Positions 1 to 8,001 of a DNA stretch of 37,338 bases are shown here, piece after piece. A program made the position numbers and the translations under genes. The stretch is from a virus: positions 1-37,338 of IMG/VR virus record IMGVR_UViG_3300009514_000058; one strand, 5' to 3'. The number at the start of each line of letters is the position of its first letter. Position 1 is the stretch's first letter. The notes under the pieces are model-generated. The model worked only from the letters and a program-made list of their open reading frames with translations. It was not told the DNA's origin and searched no databases.

Positions 1-23
1 GGAAAGAACGAAAGGAGAAGTGA

Positions 24-215
24 ATGCAAGGATTGCAAATGAAGTATTTCGTTTTGAAGCCAAGGGGAAACAGTGTTTATGCAGAGGCGAGTAGGCATGC
101 CATGCGGGAATACGCTGAAGCTATTCGAGGTAGCGATCCTAAGCTATCGCAAGAATTGCGAGACTGGGTATTTAAGGAAGTAGCAAAATTACAGGAGGAA
201 AGGGCCAATGGTTGA
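24..215 (+). CDS. small conserved phage-type protein, 63 aa
   Basis: This is a short soluble protein of unknown function. The ATG at 24 has an AGGAG ribosome binding site six bases upstream. A second methionine at residue 6 (position 39) would give an N-terminus starting MKYFVLKPRG, which resembles a small family I recall from phage genomes with the pattern 'Y.KASR.AM..YA', but no function is known to me. The protein is charged and mainly helical in appearance, with no cysteine motif or membrane segment. Its end overlaps the next gene by 8 bases, so the two are probably translated together. The window starts only 23 bases upstream, so its promoter is not visible. Confidence 0.75.
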   Translation: MQGLQMKYFVLKPRGNSVYAEASRHAMREYAEAIRGSDPKLSQELRDWVFKEVAKLQEERANG

Positions 216-594
216 CATCTCAAAATACACGGACGGATTCTTTGACGATTGGGTGAACGATCCCGATGCCCCAAGCGGAATGGACGGGCTAATGGAATGG
301 CCTATACAAAAAGTAGCCATGCGTTTGGGGCAATCGATCAATCGGCTGTATGATTTCCTAAAGCTTGAAGCTCCCGACTTTGCCGTGAATAACGAAATCA
401 AGATTGCAAAAGAACGGCTTGGCATTATCCGCTTGCGCAGTCAAGAATTCATTGATTGGGTAAATCGCATTGACACAAGGAACGGATTTCCCGATGAATA
501 TATCGTAAATCACATTACAGAAATCTGCGCAGGTATTGTCAGAGAACTAGATAGGAGAGATAAAGATGACCCCCGAAAAGATCAAGGCGATTGA
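208..594 (+). CDS. hypothetical protein, 128 aa
   Basis: I do not recognise this protein. It is acidic and tryptophan-containing, with a mostly helical appearance. It has no signal peptide, membrane segment or metal-binding motif. The start is supported by an AGGAGG site about nine bases upstream, lying inside the end of the preceding gene. It overlaps that gene by 8 bases and the following gene by 29 bases, which is typical of a compact phage operon and argues that it is a real gene. The last ten residues are very rich in Asp, Arg and Lys. Confidence 0.75.
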   Translation: MVDISKYTDGFFDDWVNDPDAPSGMDGLMEWPIQKVAMRLGQSINRLYDFLKLEAPDFAVNNEIKIAKERLGIIRLRSQEFIDWVNRIDTRNGFPDEYIVNHITEICAGIVRELDRRDKDDPRKDQGD

Positions 595-799
595 GGAGTG
601 GTGTAATTCCATATCGGATTACATGGAAAAATACAATGACACACCACTTATAGATGGACGTGAAGCGTTCGGATATGTAGTTGATCTTCTCGAAGAAAAC
701 GAGCGACTCCAGAAAGAGAATAAATCACTGCAGGCAAAAGTAGATTTACGCGATCAAGTATTAGAGAGAATACAAAAGGAACTGTCAACGAAGCATTGA
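566..799 (+). CDS. small coiled-coil protein, 77 aa
   Basis: The function is unknown. The C-terminal half (about residues 42-75) has a heptad-like run rich in Leu, Glu, Lys and Gln, beginning LLEENERLQKENKSLQ, which predicts a parallel coiled coil and probably a dimer. The N-terminal half has two tryptophan/tyrosine-rich helices. A GGAGAG site sits about seven bases upstream of the ATG and the gene overlaps its upstream neighbour by 29 bases. A 33-base gap separates it from the next gene. Small coiled-coil proteins are common in phage early regions, where they act as adaptors or inhibitors; nothing here says which. Confidence 0.7.
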   Translation: MTPEKIKAIEEWCNSISDYMEKYNDTPLIDGREAFGYVVDLLEENERLQKENKSLQAKVDLRDQVLERIQKELSTKH

Positions 800-832
800 A
801 GGAATTCTCAAAATAAAGGACAATCGCATGGC

Positions 833-1141
833 ATGAACGGTCATAATGTTCTACCATGTGCTTTATGTAAGACAAAGAAGCGTGTGAATCCAAAATGGAC
901 ACATCAGAAGATCAACGACACGGTATGGAAGTTTTACATAGACCATGCAACGTGCCGACAGAAATTAATTCAGAGAAGATTACAAACAGGAAAACGATGT
1001 ACATTATGTGGAGGGCCAATAACCAGTGTCTCAAGCAACGCCAAATACTGTAACGAAACGTGCCGACGATCAGAACATAGACGCCAACGCGATCAAAGAC
1101 GGAGCAATCGTCCTCATCGGATACGGGCCGTTACTTGCTGA
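833..1141 (+). CDS. Cys-rich zinc-finger protein, 102 aa
   Basis: The protein probably binds zinc. Cysteines occur as CALC near residue 8, a lone Cys near 41, CTLCGG near 55 and CNETCRRSEHRR near 73, the last resembling the C-terminal knuckle of small DNA-binding zinc ribbons. It is strongly basic after residue 70. Its last 116 bases overlap the start of the next gene in another frame; because the final cysteine pair and basic tail lie in this overlap, the overlap looks real. The nearest ribosome site (AAAGGA at 815-820) is better spaced for the ATG at 828, which opens a two-codon frame (ATG GCA TGA) ending on this gene's own ATG, so translation may start by reinitiation. Confidence 0.6.
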   Translation: MNGHNVLPCALCKTKKRVNPKWTHQKINDTVWKFYIDHATCRQKLIQRRLQTGKRCTLCGGPITSVSSNAKYCNETCRRSEHRRQRDQRRSNRPHRIRAVTC

Positions 1142-2633
1142 TAAAATCGCACAGCTTGATTCGTCTATTTGGATCGGAGTGGTGGATCGTCCTATTCAGG
1201 AATCCTACCCTAAGAACGTCCACGTCTTCCGGGGGGAGTTAAAAGATTACCCGCAATGGGTATCCGCGTTTATGCATGAATCCGTCTGTGATACGTTGTA
1301 TGTTTCGTTGGCGAAACCAAGTCTGATGAAGCATGGGTATTATTCGAGTATTGTGGATATGACTCATGACGCCGTGGCGCAGAGGAAAACCGAGGTCCAT
1401 ACTTTGTTACGATACGCCGAGCAGTTAGAAGAGAATAGCGTCAAGAATATTCGATCATTGAAAGAAGCATACGGAGTCAAAGACATAAAAGGATATGAAG
1501 GAGTGCCGGGGATTCTTGTAGGAGCGGGTCCATCATTGGATCGGGAAGCGATTAGCATCTTGAAGAAATTACAGAACAAGTCCGCTCTCTTTTGTGTTGG
1601 AAAGGTTCTGGATCAATTAAATCGATCCGGTGTCTTCCCTCATTTTGTGGGTCATTTGGATATGCTTGCAGAAGGGCTTGCTTATTTCAATCAAGTGAAT
1701 CAAACTGGTACAACGCTAGTTTACGATCACGACGCGAATCATAAAATCATTTCTCAATACAAAGGCCGTAAAGTCACATTCGATACAGTCGTTCCCGTGT
1801 CCAAATGGATTGCAAAAGAAACTCGAGAGAGGGGGAAACTCGATAAGGGGATGAGTGTCATGCACACGGGGTTTTATTTCTTGAAAGCATTGGGATGCAA
1901 TCCGATTGTTTTAGTTGGGGTGGATTTATCTTTACCATCAGACACAACTCATGCAGAGGGATCGATTTATACATGGGGTGGCCAGTTGGATGCTTTATCG
2001 GAACAAGTAACCAATCAAATGACTGTTGCGGTATCGACACAAGGAAAGAATATTAAATCCTTGAAACAGTTTGATGTCTTCCGTACTCTCTTAGAACATG
2101 AGATTGCAAAGACAGATGTAAAGGTAATCAATACCAGTCAAATCGGAGCGAGGATTAACGGGGCAACGGAACAGTCTCTAAGTGAAATAGAACTCAAGGA
2201 TCAAAAGATTCAGCCAGATTGGAGACGACATGGCGATGAGGGAAAGATTGATGAAGCCATCTTAGAATTGAAACGGATTATGAATCGGTGTATCTATTTA
2301 TGTTCAGATGGTCTAAAGAAACTCAGACAAGTTGAAGCACAAGATCCGACGAATCCCTTTGATCGGAAAGCAGGATTGAGACGAGCACGGGCATCACAGA
2401 GAATTTACCATGAGTTAGTAACTTCACCTGCAGAGGAACTTCTAAAAAGATTGTGTTCAGAAGATTCGATTGAAATCCAGAAGTTATTGAAAGATGGGGA
2501 CCGGACATGGCTAAAGCGCATGCGATTATACTTTGAGAGTCATTTGAAGTCGGCCAATTTATATCTGGATTGGTTGAAATGTGATACAATAGCAACGAAG
2601 GATTACGAAGCGATTTCTGATCCAGAGGATTAA
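1026..2633 (+). CDS. DUF115 / MptE-like (MAF_flag10) protein, 535 aa
   Basis: This appears to be a member of the DUF115 family (6-hydroxymethylpterin diphosphokinase MptE-like; also called the MAF domain in flagellin-modification loci). Key features are GILVGAGPSLD near residue 165, then a segment with FVGHLD near 209, MSVMHTGFYFLKALGCNPI near 278, and VLVGVDLSL with a following T-H-A near 300; together they form the usual Rossmann-like nucleotide-binding core. The C-terminal 150 residues are helical. The start is GTG at 1026 with GGAGGG ten bases upstream; it lies inside the preceding gene by 116 bases, but the strand AIVLIGYGPL just downstream belongs to the fold and supports this early start. 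The role in a phage is unknown; cellular members act in archaeal pterin synthesis or in surface-sugar transfer. Confidence 0.7.
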   Translation: MSQATPNTVTKRADDQNIDANAIKDGAIVLIGYGPLLADKIAQLDSSIWIGVVDRPIQESYPKNVHVFRGELKDYPQWVSAFMHESVCDTLYVSLAKPSLMKHGYYSSIVDMTHDAVAQRKTEVHTLLRYAEQLEENSVKNIRSLKEAYGVKDIKGYEGVPGILVGAGPSLDREAISILKKLQNKSALFCVGKVLDQLNRSGVFPHFVGHLDMLAEGLAYFNQVNQTGTTLVYDHDANHKIISQYKGRKVTFDTVVPVSKWIAKETRERGKLDKGMSVMHTGFYFLKALGCNPIVLVGVDLSLPSDTTHAEGSIYTWGGQLDALSEQVTNQMTVAVSTQGKNIKSLKQFDVFRTLLEHEIAKTDVKVINTSQIGARINGATEQSLSEIELKDQKIQPDWRRHGDEGKIDEAILELKRIMNRCIYLCSDGLKKLRQVEAQDPTNPFDRKAGLRRARASQRIYHELVTSPAEELLKRLCSEDSIEIQKLLKDGDRTWLKRMRLYFESHLKSANLYLDWLKCDTIATKDYEAISDPED

Positions 2634-2642
2634 GGAGATGAT

Positions 2643-3644
2643 ATGAGCAAGCGAACGATACAAATTGAGGTGGAGATAGATGACAGTAATCAAGATGTGA
2701 TGAAGGCTATAAAAAATAGGGTCAAATGGACGGCAGTAAGGACTGATTTCTATAAGCCAAGCAATTATGGTCCGCTTGAAATCTCGATGAATATAGAGGC
2801 GACTGCTCCACGCAATGAAGAGAAAAAAGAAAACCCCAACTGGAAAGACACGAAACGGTATGTGGGGGAAGAAACAAGAGAAGAGGTGGCATGCGGGAAA
2901 TGTCTTAGGAAGTTTATTGACGGCGACAAGCATATCTGCAAAACAGAAGATAAACTCCAAGGCGTCACCATCAACGGGATCACCTATCCCCACTCAAGCA
3001 TGCTTAGTGATTGGGCGAAGTTTGTGGCAATGGACGGCGATACTGGAGACTGGTATGAATATTCTGTGAAGCCTGAAAAAGATCATCCTATATGGGATTG
3101 TCCCGTATCTAAAAGAACGTCGGCACTTTCTCACGAAGCAAAAACCAACGAGGAGCAAGACATGTGGGAACACTCTCTCCTCTCCGTAGAGGAATTGAAG
3201 AGGCGGGAGAAGGATATAGACTACGCTTACGAGCGAGAGAACAATCCGAACTGGAAAGAAAAGAACAAGTCCTGCGCCTGCGATCTGAATGGAGGTTGTA
3301 AGTGTGGATCGATTGAGCCGTACAAGAAACCGCATGAGCGATGGGGTAACAAGGCTATCTGCATGGAAACCGGAGAGGCAATCCGAGCAATGTATGGCAA
3401 GCCGACGCTCTGGGTTAAACCCGAATCCTCTTGGCAAGCCCAAGAACGCCAGCGAGAGATCGACGAGGCGATAGAGAAGCAGAGGGCCTTGGCTATGAGA
3501 ACAGAAAGAGAATGGCCCCGAAAGAACGGGGAACCGCTTATCCTTGCCTGTGACGAAACTCATTATCAATGGATAGATGGGGAACCCCTAAACCATATGC
3601 CGGGGTTCAAGCTCTTCCACTACGGCCCCGGAGGTGAGGCGTGA
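2643..3644 (+). CDS. hypothetical modular protein with Cys clusters, 333 aa
   Basis: I do not recognise a family. The protein looks modular: an N-terminal beta-rich piece (residues 1-55), a CGKC...HIC cluster near residues 84-98 that could bind zinc, and a second cysteine cluster CACDLNGGCKCG near 211-222. The phrase NPNWK occurs twice (near residues 65 and 202), each time after a charged stretch, which suggests an internal duplication or repeated short binding motif; HPIWDCP near 148 is a related phrase. The remainder is hydrophilic and rich in Glu, Lys, Trp and Pro. The ATG has GGAGATG just upstream and the gene ends overlapping the next start by 4 bases. Confidence 0.6.
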   Translation: MSKRTIQIEVEIDDSNQDVMKAIKNRVKWTAVRTDFYKPSNYGPLEISMNIEATAPRNEEKKENPNWKDTKRYVGEETREEVACGKCLRKFIDGDKHICKTEDKLQGVTINGITYPHSSMLSDWAKFVAMDGDTGDWYEYSVKPEKDHPIWDCPVSKRTSALSHEAKTNEEQDMWEHSLLSVEELKRREKDIDYAYERENNPNWKEKNKSCACDLNGGCKCGSIEPYKKPHERWGNKAICMETGEAIRAMYGKPTLWVKPESSWQAQERQREIDEAIEKQRALAMRTEREWPRKNGEPLILACDETHYQWIDGEPLNHMPGFKLFHYGPGGEA

Positions 3645-3925
3645 TCAAACGAACAGTTGACGGAGTACCTATTGTTGGGATTTCCATAAAGTCAAAGTTT
3701 TCTGAAGATGCAGAGTTTGAAGCTATCTTAGATTTATCCGAAAAAGACTTAAAGATTCTGGTTGAAGGCCAACAGAAGCTAAGAAAAGGAGAAGATGTAT
3801 CAGAGCATTTCAAGAGAAATTATAAATTCATGAGAGAGCGAGCAGAGGCAATGGGATTCTATTTTCTTGTTGCATGGTTGAGATGGCTACACGATCCTAA
3901 TTTTGATAAGGAAGGTGAGGCATGA
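3641..3925 (+). CDS. hypothetical protein, 94 aa
   Basis: The function is unknown. The start is a GTG that overlaps the stop of the previous gene (GTGA) and is preceded by GGAGGTGAGG, a strong ribosome binding site, so the start is well supported. The protein is acidic in its first half and has a helical C-terminal half with an aromatic-rich stretch (GFYFLVAWLRWLHD near residues 72-85) that may be an amphipathic helix; it is too short and interrupted to call a membrane segment. It overlaps the next gene by four bases. Confidence 0.65.
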   Translation: MIKRTVDGVPIVGISIKSKFSEDAEFEAILDLSEKDLKILVEGQQKLRKGEDVSEHFKRNYKFMRERAEAMGFYFLVAWLRWLHDPNFDKEGEA

Positions 3926-4128
3926 AGTTAAGAAATAAGATCGGGTCAAAAATACCCATAACAAATGATCAAGGAAATGTAATTGGTGAAGGAACATATA
4001 AAGGTGACAAGGATGGAATGGCCGTAATGGATATAAAACTGCCAGAAGATGTAATGGCGAAAGTAGAGCAGCAAATTTGGGCACAAAACAAAGAAGCCTT
4101 AATCTACCAAATGGGGTTTGTGAGATGA
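3922..4128 (+). CDS. hypothetical protein, 68 aa
   Basis: The function is unknown. The ATG is overlapped by the previous gene's stop and follows an AAGGTGAGG ribosome binding site. The sequence has a small beta-like N-terminal part with NDQGNVIGEGTY and ends in a short amphipathic helix. It lies in a run of tiny genes coupled by ATGA overlaps (3641-4627), which are probably translated as one unit. Confidence 0.6.
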   Translation: MKLRNKIGSKIPITNDQGNVIGEGTYKGDKDGMAVMDIKLPEDVMAKVEQQIWAQNKEALIYQMGFVR

Positions 4129-4235
4129 CCTGTCCAAAATGCAAAGAAGAAGTCCGGGCAAGATTAATACTCACATGGCCACCCCAAGCATGTTACACCT
4201 GTCCATGTGGGAACCATTGGGACAAGGAGGAGTAA
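4125..4235 (+). CDS. tiny zinc-ribbon protein, 36 aa
   Basis: This gene encodes a 36-residue protein with two cysteine knuckles, CPKC near residue 3 and CYTCPCGNHW near residue 23, so it is probably a minimal zinc ribbon. The ATG overlaps the stop of the gene before it (ATGA at 4125-4128) and its stop directly abuts the ATG of the next gene at 4236. That close packing, plus the cysteine pattern, is the support for it being real. Partner and function are unknown. Confidence 0.6.
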   Translation: MTCPKCKEEVRARLILTWPPQACYTCPCGNHWDKEE

Positions 4236-4526
4236 ATGAGTAGAATCCAAGAGCGCGGAGTACATAGAATAAAACAGCTCATAGATAGCGGGGCCAGGCA
4301 TGTCGTAAGAGACGGGCAAATCTTTTTTTACTGCGCTGAGTGCGGGAAAGAGTTTATCGTAGCCAATGATGACGCAGATGCTTCGTTCATCTTCCATGCA
4401 TCAGTCTGTATGGACACCCAAGAAGTTGTCAAGAAAATCGACCGGCTTATAGCAGAAGGGAAAAAGGATGAAGCCGTAGCGTATGCCAAGAGCAGGATGA
4501 AACCAAAGACAATACAACCAAAATGA
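4236..4526 (+). CDS. putative zinc-finger protein, 96 aa
   Basis: The protein has a central FFYCAECGKEFIV segment (about residues 30-42) followed by a histidine and cysteine in FHASVC (near 53-58), which together form a likely C2HC zinc site. The N-terminus is basic. The C-terminal third is a charged helix with EGKKDEAVAYAKSRM, resembling a small helical tail found in several phage proteins. A GGAGGAG ribosome site overlaps the previous gene's end. It overlaps the next tiny membrane-protein gene by four bases. The role is unknown; nucleic-acid binding is a guess from the fold. Confidence 0.65.
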   Translation: MSRIQERGVHRIKQLIDSGARHVVRDGQIFFYCAECGKEFIVANDDADASFIFHASVCMDTQEVVKKIDRLIAEGKKDEAVAYAKSRMKPKTIQPK

Positions 4527-4627
4527 AACCTGAAACAAAAACAGAACTGAAAATATTGGCTAAGATCGCCATCCCCTTGATTATCTTCATGGGGTTGATA
4601 TTGGTTTTACTGAAGGCGGCGGGATGA
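4523..4627 (+). CDS. single-pass small membrane protein, 34 aa
   Basis: This gene encodes 34 residues: a charged N-terminus (MKPETKTELK) followed by one hydrophobic stretch of about 20 residues (from ILAKIAIPL to LVLLKA). It is therefore a likely one-span membrane miniprotein. The ATG overlaps the stop of the preceding gene (ATGA), indicating translational coupling. Its function is not known. Such miniproteins in phages can alter host membranes, but nothing here shows this. Confidence 0.5.
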   Translation: MKPETKTELKILAKIAIPLIIFMGLILVLLKAAG

Positions 4628-4645
4628 TTGTTAAGTAGGTGAACA

Positions 4646-5233
4646 GTGAGCAAACCTTGGGAAAGACAAGACGGTGAGAGTGCAAAAGCCTTCGAAGCCT
4701 TCAAAATCTATCGTGATATGGGTCCAGAAAGGTCTTTATCAAAACTTGAACAGAGCTTTAACGGAACTAAGAGTAAAACATGGCTTGGTGAATGGTCCAG
4801 AAACAATGGATGGGTTGAGCGTGTAGAGGCATTTGATAGTTGGTTAGATCAGCAAGAACTTCAGGCAATGATGCGAGGACGACTTAAAGCAAAGCAGAAA
4901 CGAATCGAACGAGCAGGGCTGATGCAATCCGTAGGAGAGAAGAGCCTGAAAAAGAAAGACACCCTATTAGACAAGAAAACAGATTACACCCTAAGTGACG
5001 ACCGACAACTCATTGCAGATGGGATGAAAGCCGAACGATCAGAGTATGGGGAGAATGATGAGAATCAAGCACAATCAGGCGGGGGAGTGAATTTCATCCA
5101 GATCAATCTAAACGGTCAAGACATCCAAGATATCATCAAGACAGCTAAAGAATGCGGAGTAGAGAAGCGTATCGTTGAAGTAGTGGAGAGTTCCAATGGC
5201 AATCATCATAACGGGGAAAACGGCAAAGATTGA
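4646..5233 (+). CDS. terminase small subunit-like protein, 195 aa
   Basis: This is the probable DNA-recognition subunit of the packaging motor. The first 70 residues fit a pattern I know from phage small-terminase-like proteins: a WERQ.GESAKAFEAF opening, then RSL..L, then a short helix-turn-helix region with WLGEWSRNNGWVERVEAFD. A long basic helical segment follows (residues 75-110), and the C-terminus includes a beta strand (NFIQINLNG) that may mediate oligomerisation. The start is GTG at 4646 with a GTAGGTG site upstream. It sits just before and overlaps by 38 bases the large terminase gene, the usual order. Confidence 0.7.
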   Translation: MSKPWERQDGESAKAFEAFKIYRDMGPERSLSKLEQSFNGTKSKTWLGEWSRNNGWVERVEAFDSWLDQQELQAMMRGRLKAKQKRIERAGLMQSVGEKSLKKKDTLLDKKTDYTLSDDRQLIADGMKAERSEYGENDENQAQSGGGVNFIQINLNGQDIQDIIKTAKECGVEKRIVEVVESSNGNHHNGENGKD

Positions 5234-6554
5234 TTTGCCTTGGAGTTCTTACATTCCGTACAAGCCTCATTCCAAGCAGGCTGTGTTCCTCTTGCTTCCC
5301 ACACTCGAAGCCTTCTTTGGTGGATCAGTAGGAGGGGCGAAATCAGCATGCCTTCTGATGTCTGCCCTACAATACGTAGGCTATCCAGAATATCGGGCAT
5401 TGATTCTCAGACGAACATTTGCACAGTTGGCTAAATCAGGTGCGTTGATTGATGAATCTAAGAAGTGGCTTCTCACAACAGACGCAGAATGGAGAGCGAC
5501 AGATAAATACTGGGAGTTCCCATCAGGTGCAAGAGTGGAATTTGGATATCTTCAGCACGAAGACGATAAGTACAACTATCAATCCGCTCAGTATCATTTC
5601 ATCGGCATTGACCAGATCGAGCAATTCAGTGAATCTCAATATCGGTATATGTTCAGTCGTATCAGAAAGACCACTGACTCTAAGATTCCTCTAAGAATGC
5701 GATCCACGGGGAATCCGGGAGGAGTGGGACATGAATGGGTCAAGCAATATTTCGTTGATCCTGAGACTGCTGACCTTGAAGCCCATCCATTCATTCCATC
5801 CAGACTTGAAGACAATCCTTCCCTTGATCGAGAATCCTATCTCAAAGGGTTGGATCACTTAGACCCCATCACCAGGAGGCAGTTAGTTGAAGGAGATTGG
5901 TCTGCTCGGCATGGCGGGAGTATATTCAAGCGTGAAAACGTCAAGTTCGTAGATGCTATCCCTAATCCTCACAGGAGAATCGTAAGGGCATGGGATTTAG
6001 CGGCGACCGTATCAGAGGATTCTAAGAGGACATCAGGAACCAAAATGTCGCGGAGTATGGATAATGAGTTCTGCATTGAGCATAATATCGCAGGGAAGTG
6101 GACACCGGGCAAGAGAGATGAAATCATTCTTGAGACAGCCAAGCAAGACGGAAGAGAAGTTACAGTGCTTTTGGAAGAGGAGCCGGGATCAGGAGGGATT
6201 GCTCAATGTGATTCAATCATTAGAATGCTCACTGGATACCACGTCGAGACAAAGAAAGTCTCAGGAGATAAAGCACTTCGAGCCGGTCCCTTGTCCACTC
6301 AATGGGAGCGAGGAAATGTATACATCCTTCGAGGGGCATGGAACCAGGATTTTGTAGATGAATACGAAGCCTTCACAGGAACTAAGAATGATGGCTATGT
6401 AGACCGGATCGATTCAGGATCACTTGCCTTTAATTGGTTAGCTGACAAAACATATCGCCCACCCTCTAAAACTCTCATCGCAGGACCAAAGCGTGCCTCT
6501 CCCGGAGACAAGATGCGCGAGACATTCGGCAATTCCCGGCAATACCGACCCTGA
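5196..6554 (+). CDS. terL: terminase large subunit (packaging ATPase/nuclease), 452 aa
   Basis: This is the motor that cuts and pumps phage DNA into the prohead. A Walker A motif GSVGGAKS lies at about residues 43-50, an arginine-rich LILRRTFAQL segment near 69, and a Walker B-like FIGIDQIEQF at 135-144. The position after the Walker B Asp is Gln rather than the more common Glu, a variant I recall from other phage terminases. The coupling motif is RSTGNPGG near 168. The nuclease domain follows: AWDLAAT near 264 (first Asp), VLLEEEPGSGG near 323, and GYVDRIDSGS near 399. The length fits the Terminase_6 type. A GGAGAG site precedes the ATG, which lies 38 bases inside the small-subunit gene. Confidence 0.93.
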   Translation: MAIIITGKTAKIDLPWSSYIPYKPHSKQAVFLLLPTLEAFFGGSVGGAKSACLLMSALQYVGYPEYRALILRRTFAQLAKSGALIDESKKWLLTTDAEWRATDKYWEFPSGARVEFGYLQHEDDKYNYQSAQYHFIGIDQIEQFSESQYRYMFSRIRKTTDSKIPLRMRSTGNPGGVGHEWVKQYFVDPETADLEAHPFIPSRLEDNPSLDRESYLKGLDHLDPITRRQLVEGDWSARHGGSIFKRENVKFVDAIPNPHRRIVRAWDLAATVSEDSKRTSGTKMSRSMDNEFCIEHNIAGKWTPGKRDEIILETAKQDGREVTVLLEEEPGSGGIAQCDSIIRMLTGYHVETKKVSGDKALRAGPLSTQWERGNVYILRGAWNQDFVDEYEAFTGTKNDGYVDRIDSGSLAFNWLADKTYRPPSKTLIAGPKRASPGDKMRETFGNSRQYRP

Positions 6555-6587
6555 CATTCTGCCGATATATCTACAGAAACATTGACA

Positions 6588-6617
6588 TGCATCTTCAGAT
6601 GCAGTACTCTTTTTTTT
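6588..6617 (+). terminator. possible weak intrinsic terminator between terL and portal
   Basis: A perfect 6-base-pair hairpin (TGCATC, loop TTCA, GATGCA; 6588-6603) is followed six bases later by eight T residues (6610-6617). This resembles an intrinsic terminator, but the stem is short, AT-rich and not adjacent to the T-run. It sits in the 79-base gap after terL, just before the portal ribosome site AGGAGAAG. It may only partly reduce readthrough. Confidence 0.35.
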
Positions 6618-6633
6618 AATAGGAGAAGCTGTC

Positions 6634-8001
6634 ATGGGCATCGTCCGATTACGAGACCGATCTGCTAACAATCACATCGACCTATACAACTTTGCCGTTG
6701 CCAGTATCTACGAATCCGGGGCCAGAATCCCTGAGCAGGATTATGCACTCGCCAAAGACGCAGAGATTGAAGACAAGATCATGCGTGATATCGATGTCTA
6801 CCAGGCCATGCAAATCCGATCAGGTAAAGCAGTAGGAACGGATTCTAGAATCGTCCCCGGTGATGATCAAGAGATCAGCGCACGCGCCGCGCAGATTATG
6901 AAAAAGCTTCTCGGTCCATTGGAGATGAATGATTTCGATGAACAGCAACAGGAACTAATGACAGCCATCTTCTTTGCCCGTGCCTATGCGTACATAGAAG
7001 GCACGCGGATGTGGATGAATGTTGACGCCGATGGACCGATGCTCAACTGGTGGATTCCCACAGGGTTAAGAGATATCCCACGATCTCGGTTTGCATGGTT
7101 TCCTATTAATTCGGTCAACGCTGAAACCGGAGAGCGACAATTTGATACAGAACTCAGATTATTCAGTTACACCCGCAGGGAATGGATGCCCATTCAACAC
7201 CCGGAGCACTTCGTCAAACTGATTTATGGAAATTCCGAACGGCGTCTAGGGTCAGGATTCGGATTGCTTGAGGTTATCTTTTTCCATTATTGGGCGAAAC
7301 AAATCATCTGGGAAGAAGGACTCAATGGATTCGAACGATGGGCGAACGGCTGGATCATCGGGAAGGTGGATGAGGAACGTTCGGGATCAACCGGGAAAAC
7401 AAATGAAGACATCCGCGATCAATTTCAAGATGAACTCGAAAAGCACCGCAGTCGTCACACCTTCGTACACGGGAAATTAGATGAGGTTCAAGTCGTTGAA
7501 GGTGGAGGTCAGGGACATCAGATGATGATGGATCTCTTGAAGCACATGCAGGAGAGCATCATTCGGGTCATCCTAGGTGCAATCTTACCCACGGGACTGG
7601 CTGAAGGCCAAGGCTCACAATCCCGAGCAGAGACCGAAGCCGACTCCACTGAGTCTCTTGTGCAGGGTGATAGAAGGAAAAAAGATCAAGCCTTGACTCG
7701 GGATCTCATTCGATTGATCTGGAGATTGAATCAAGCCAACTTCGCTAAGATGGGTCTTGCGGGCGCGGCCATGCCTAAGTTTGAAACCATTCATCAAAAG
7801 ATTTACGATCCTGTAATCAATTCTCAAGTGGTAGCAACGTTACACAGCGCGGGTTATCCCATGAAGTTAGACGAGATATCTGAGCGGACAGGATTCTCAG
7901 TGGTCACTGATGAGGACCGAGCAAATAAGAACGTCTTGGAGCCAGCCAAGGAACCCCAAGCCTTCCCATTCGGGAATTTAACTAATGTACGGAACCCATG
8001 A
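6634..8001 (+). CDS. portal protein, DUF935 (Mu gp29-like), 455 aa
   Basis: This is the dodecameric ring at the capsid vertex through which DNA passes and to which the terminase docks. The sequence fits the DUF935 portal group: an N-terminal segment with DPY-like spacing, an IPRSRFAWFPI motif near residue 148, a repeated helix region with FHYWAKQIIWEEGLNGFER near 212, and the diagnostic C-terminal AEGQGSQSRAETEADSTE followed by a long helix near 327-370. Its length is normal for the family. AGGAGAAG precedes the ATG by six bases. The gene follows the terminase and precedes a gpF-like gene, which is the Mu-like head order. The last 17 bases overlap the next gene. Confidence 0.85.
   Translation: MGIVRLRDRSANNHIDLYNFAVASIYESGARIPEQDYALAKDAEIEDKIMRDIDVYQAMQIRSGKAVGTDSRIVPGDDQEISARAAQIMKKLLGPLEMNDFDEQQQELMTAIFFARAYAYIEGTRMWMNVDADGPMLNWWIPTGLRDIPRSRFAWFPINSVNAETGERQFDTELRLFSYTRREWMPIQHPEHFVKLIYGNSERRLGSGFGLLEVIFFHYWAKQIIWEEGLNGFERWANGWIIGKVDEERSGSTGKTNEDIRDQFQDELEKHRSRHTFVHGKLDEVQVVEGGGQGHQMMMDLLKHMQESIIRVILGAILPTGLAEGQGSQSRAETEADSTESLVQGDRRKKDQALTRDLIRLIWRLNQANFAKMGLAGAAMPKFETIHQKIYDPVINSQVVATLHSAGYPMKLDEISERTGFSVVTDEDRANKNVLEPAKEPQAFPFGNLTNVRNP

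Noticed and set aside
2994-3569. Minus-strand reading frame of 191 codons
   Set aside because: It mirrors the hydrophilic gene at 2643-3644; composition is shadow-like and no other minus-strand gene exists in the window.
5330-5626. Terminase lacking catalytic Glu in Walker B
   Set aside because: The motif is GIDQIEQ rather than the usual GFDE, but DQ variants occur in other phage terminases I recall, so loss of function is not supported.
6582-6610. TTGACA upstream of the portal gene as a promoter
   Set aside because: The best -10 at correct spacing is TACTCT, only three of six matches, and the hairpin overlaps it.
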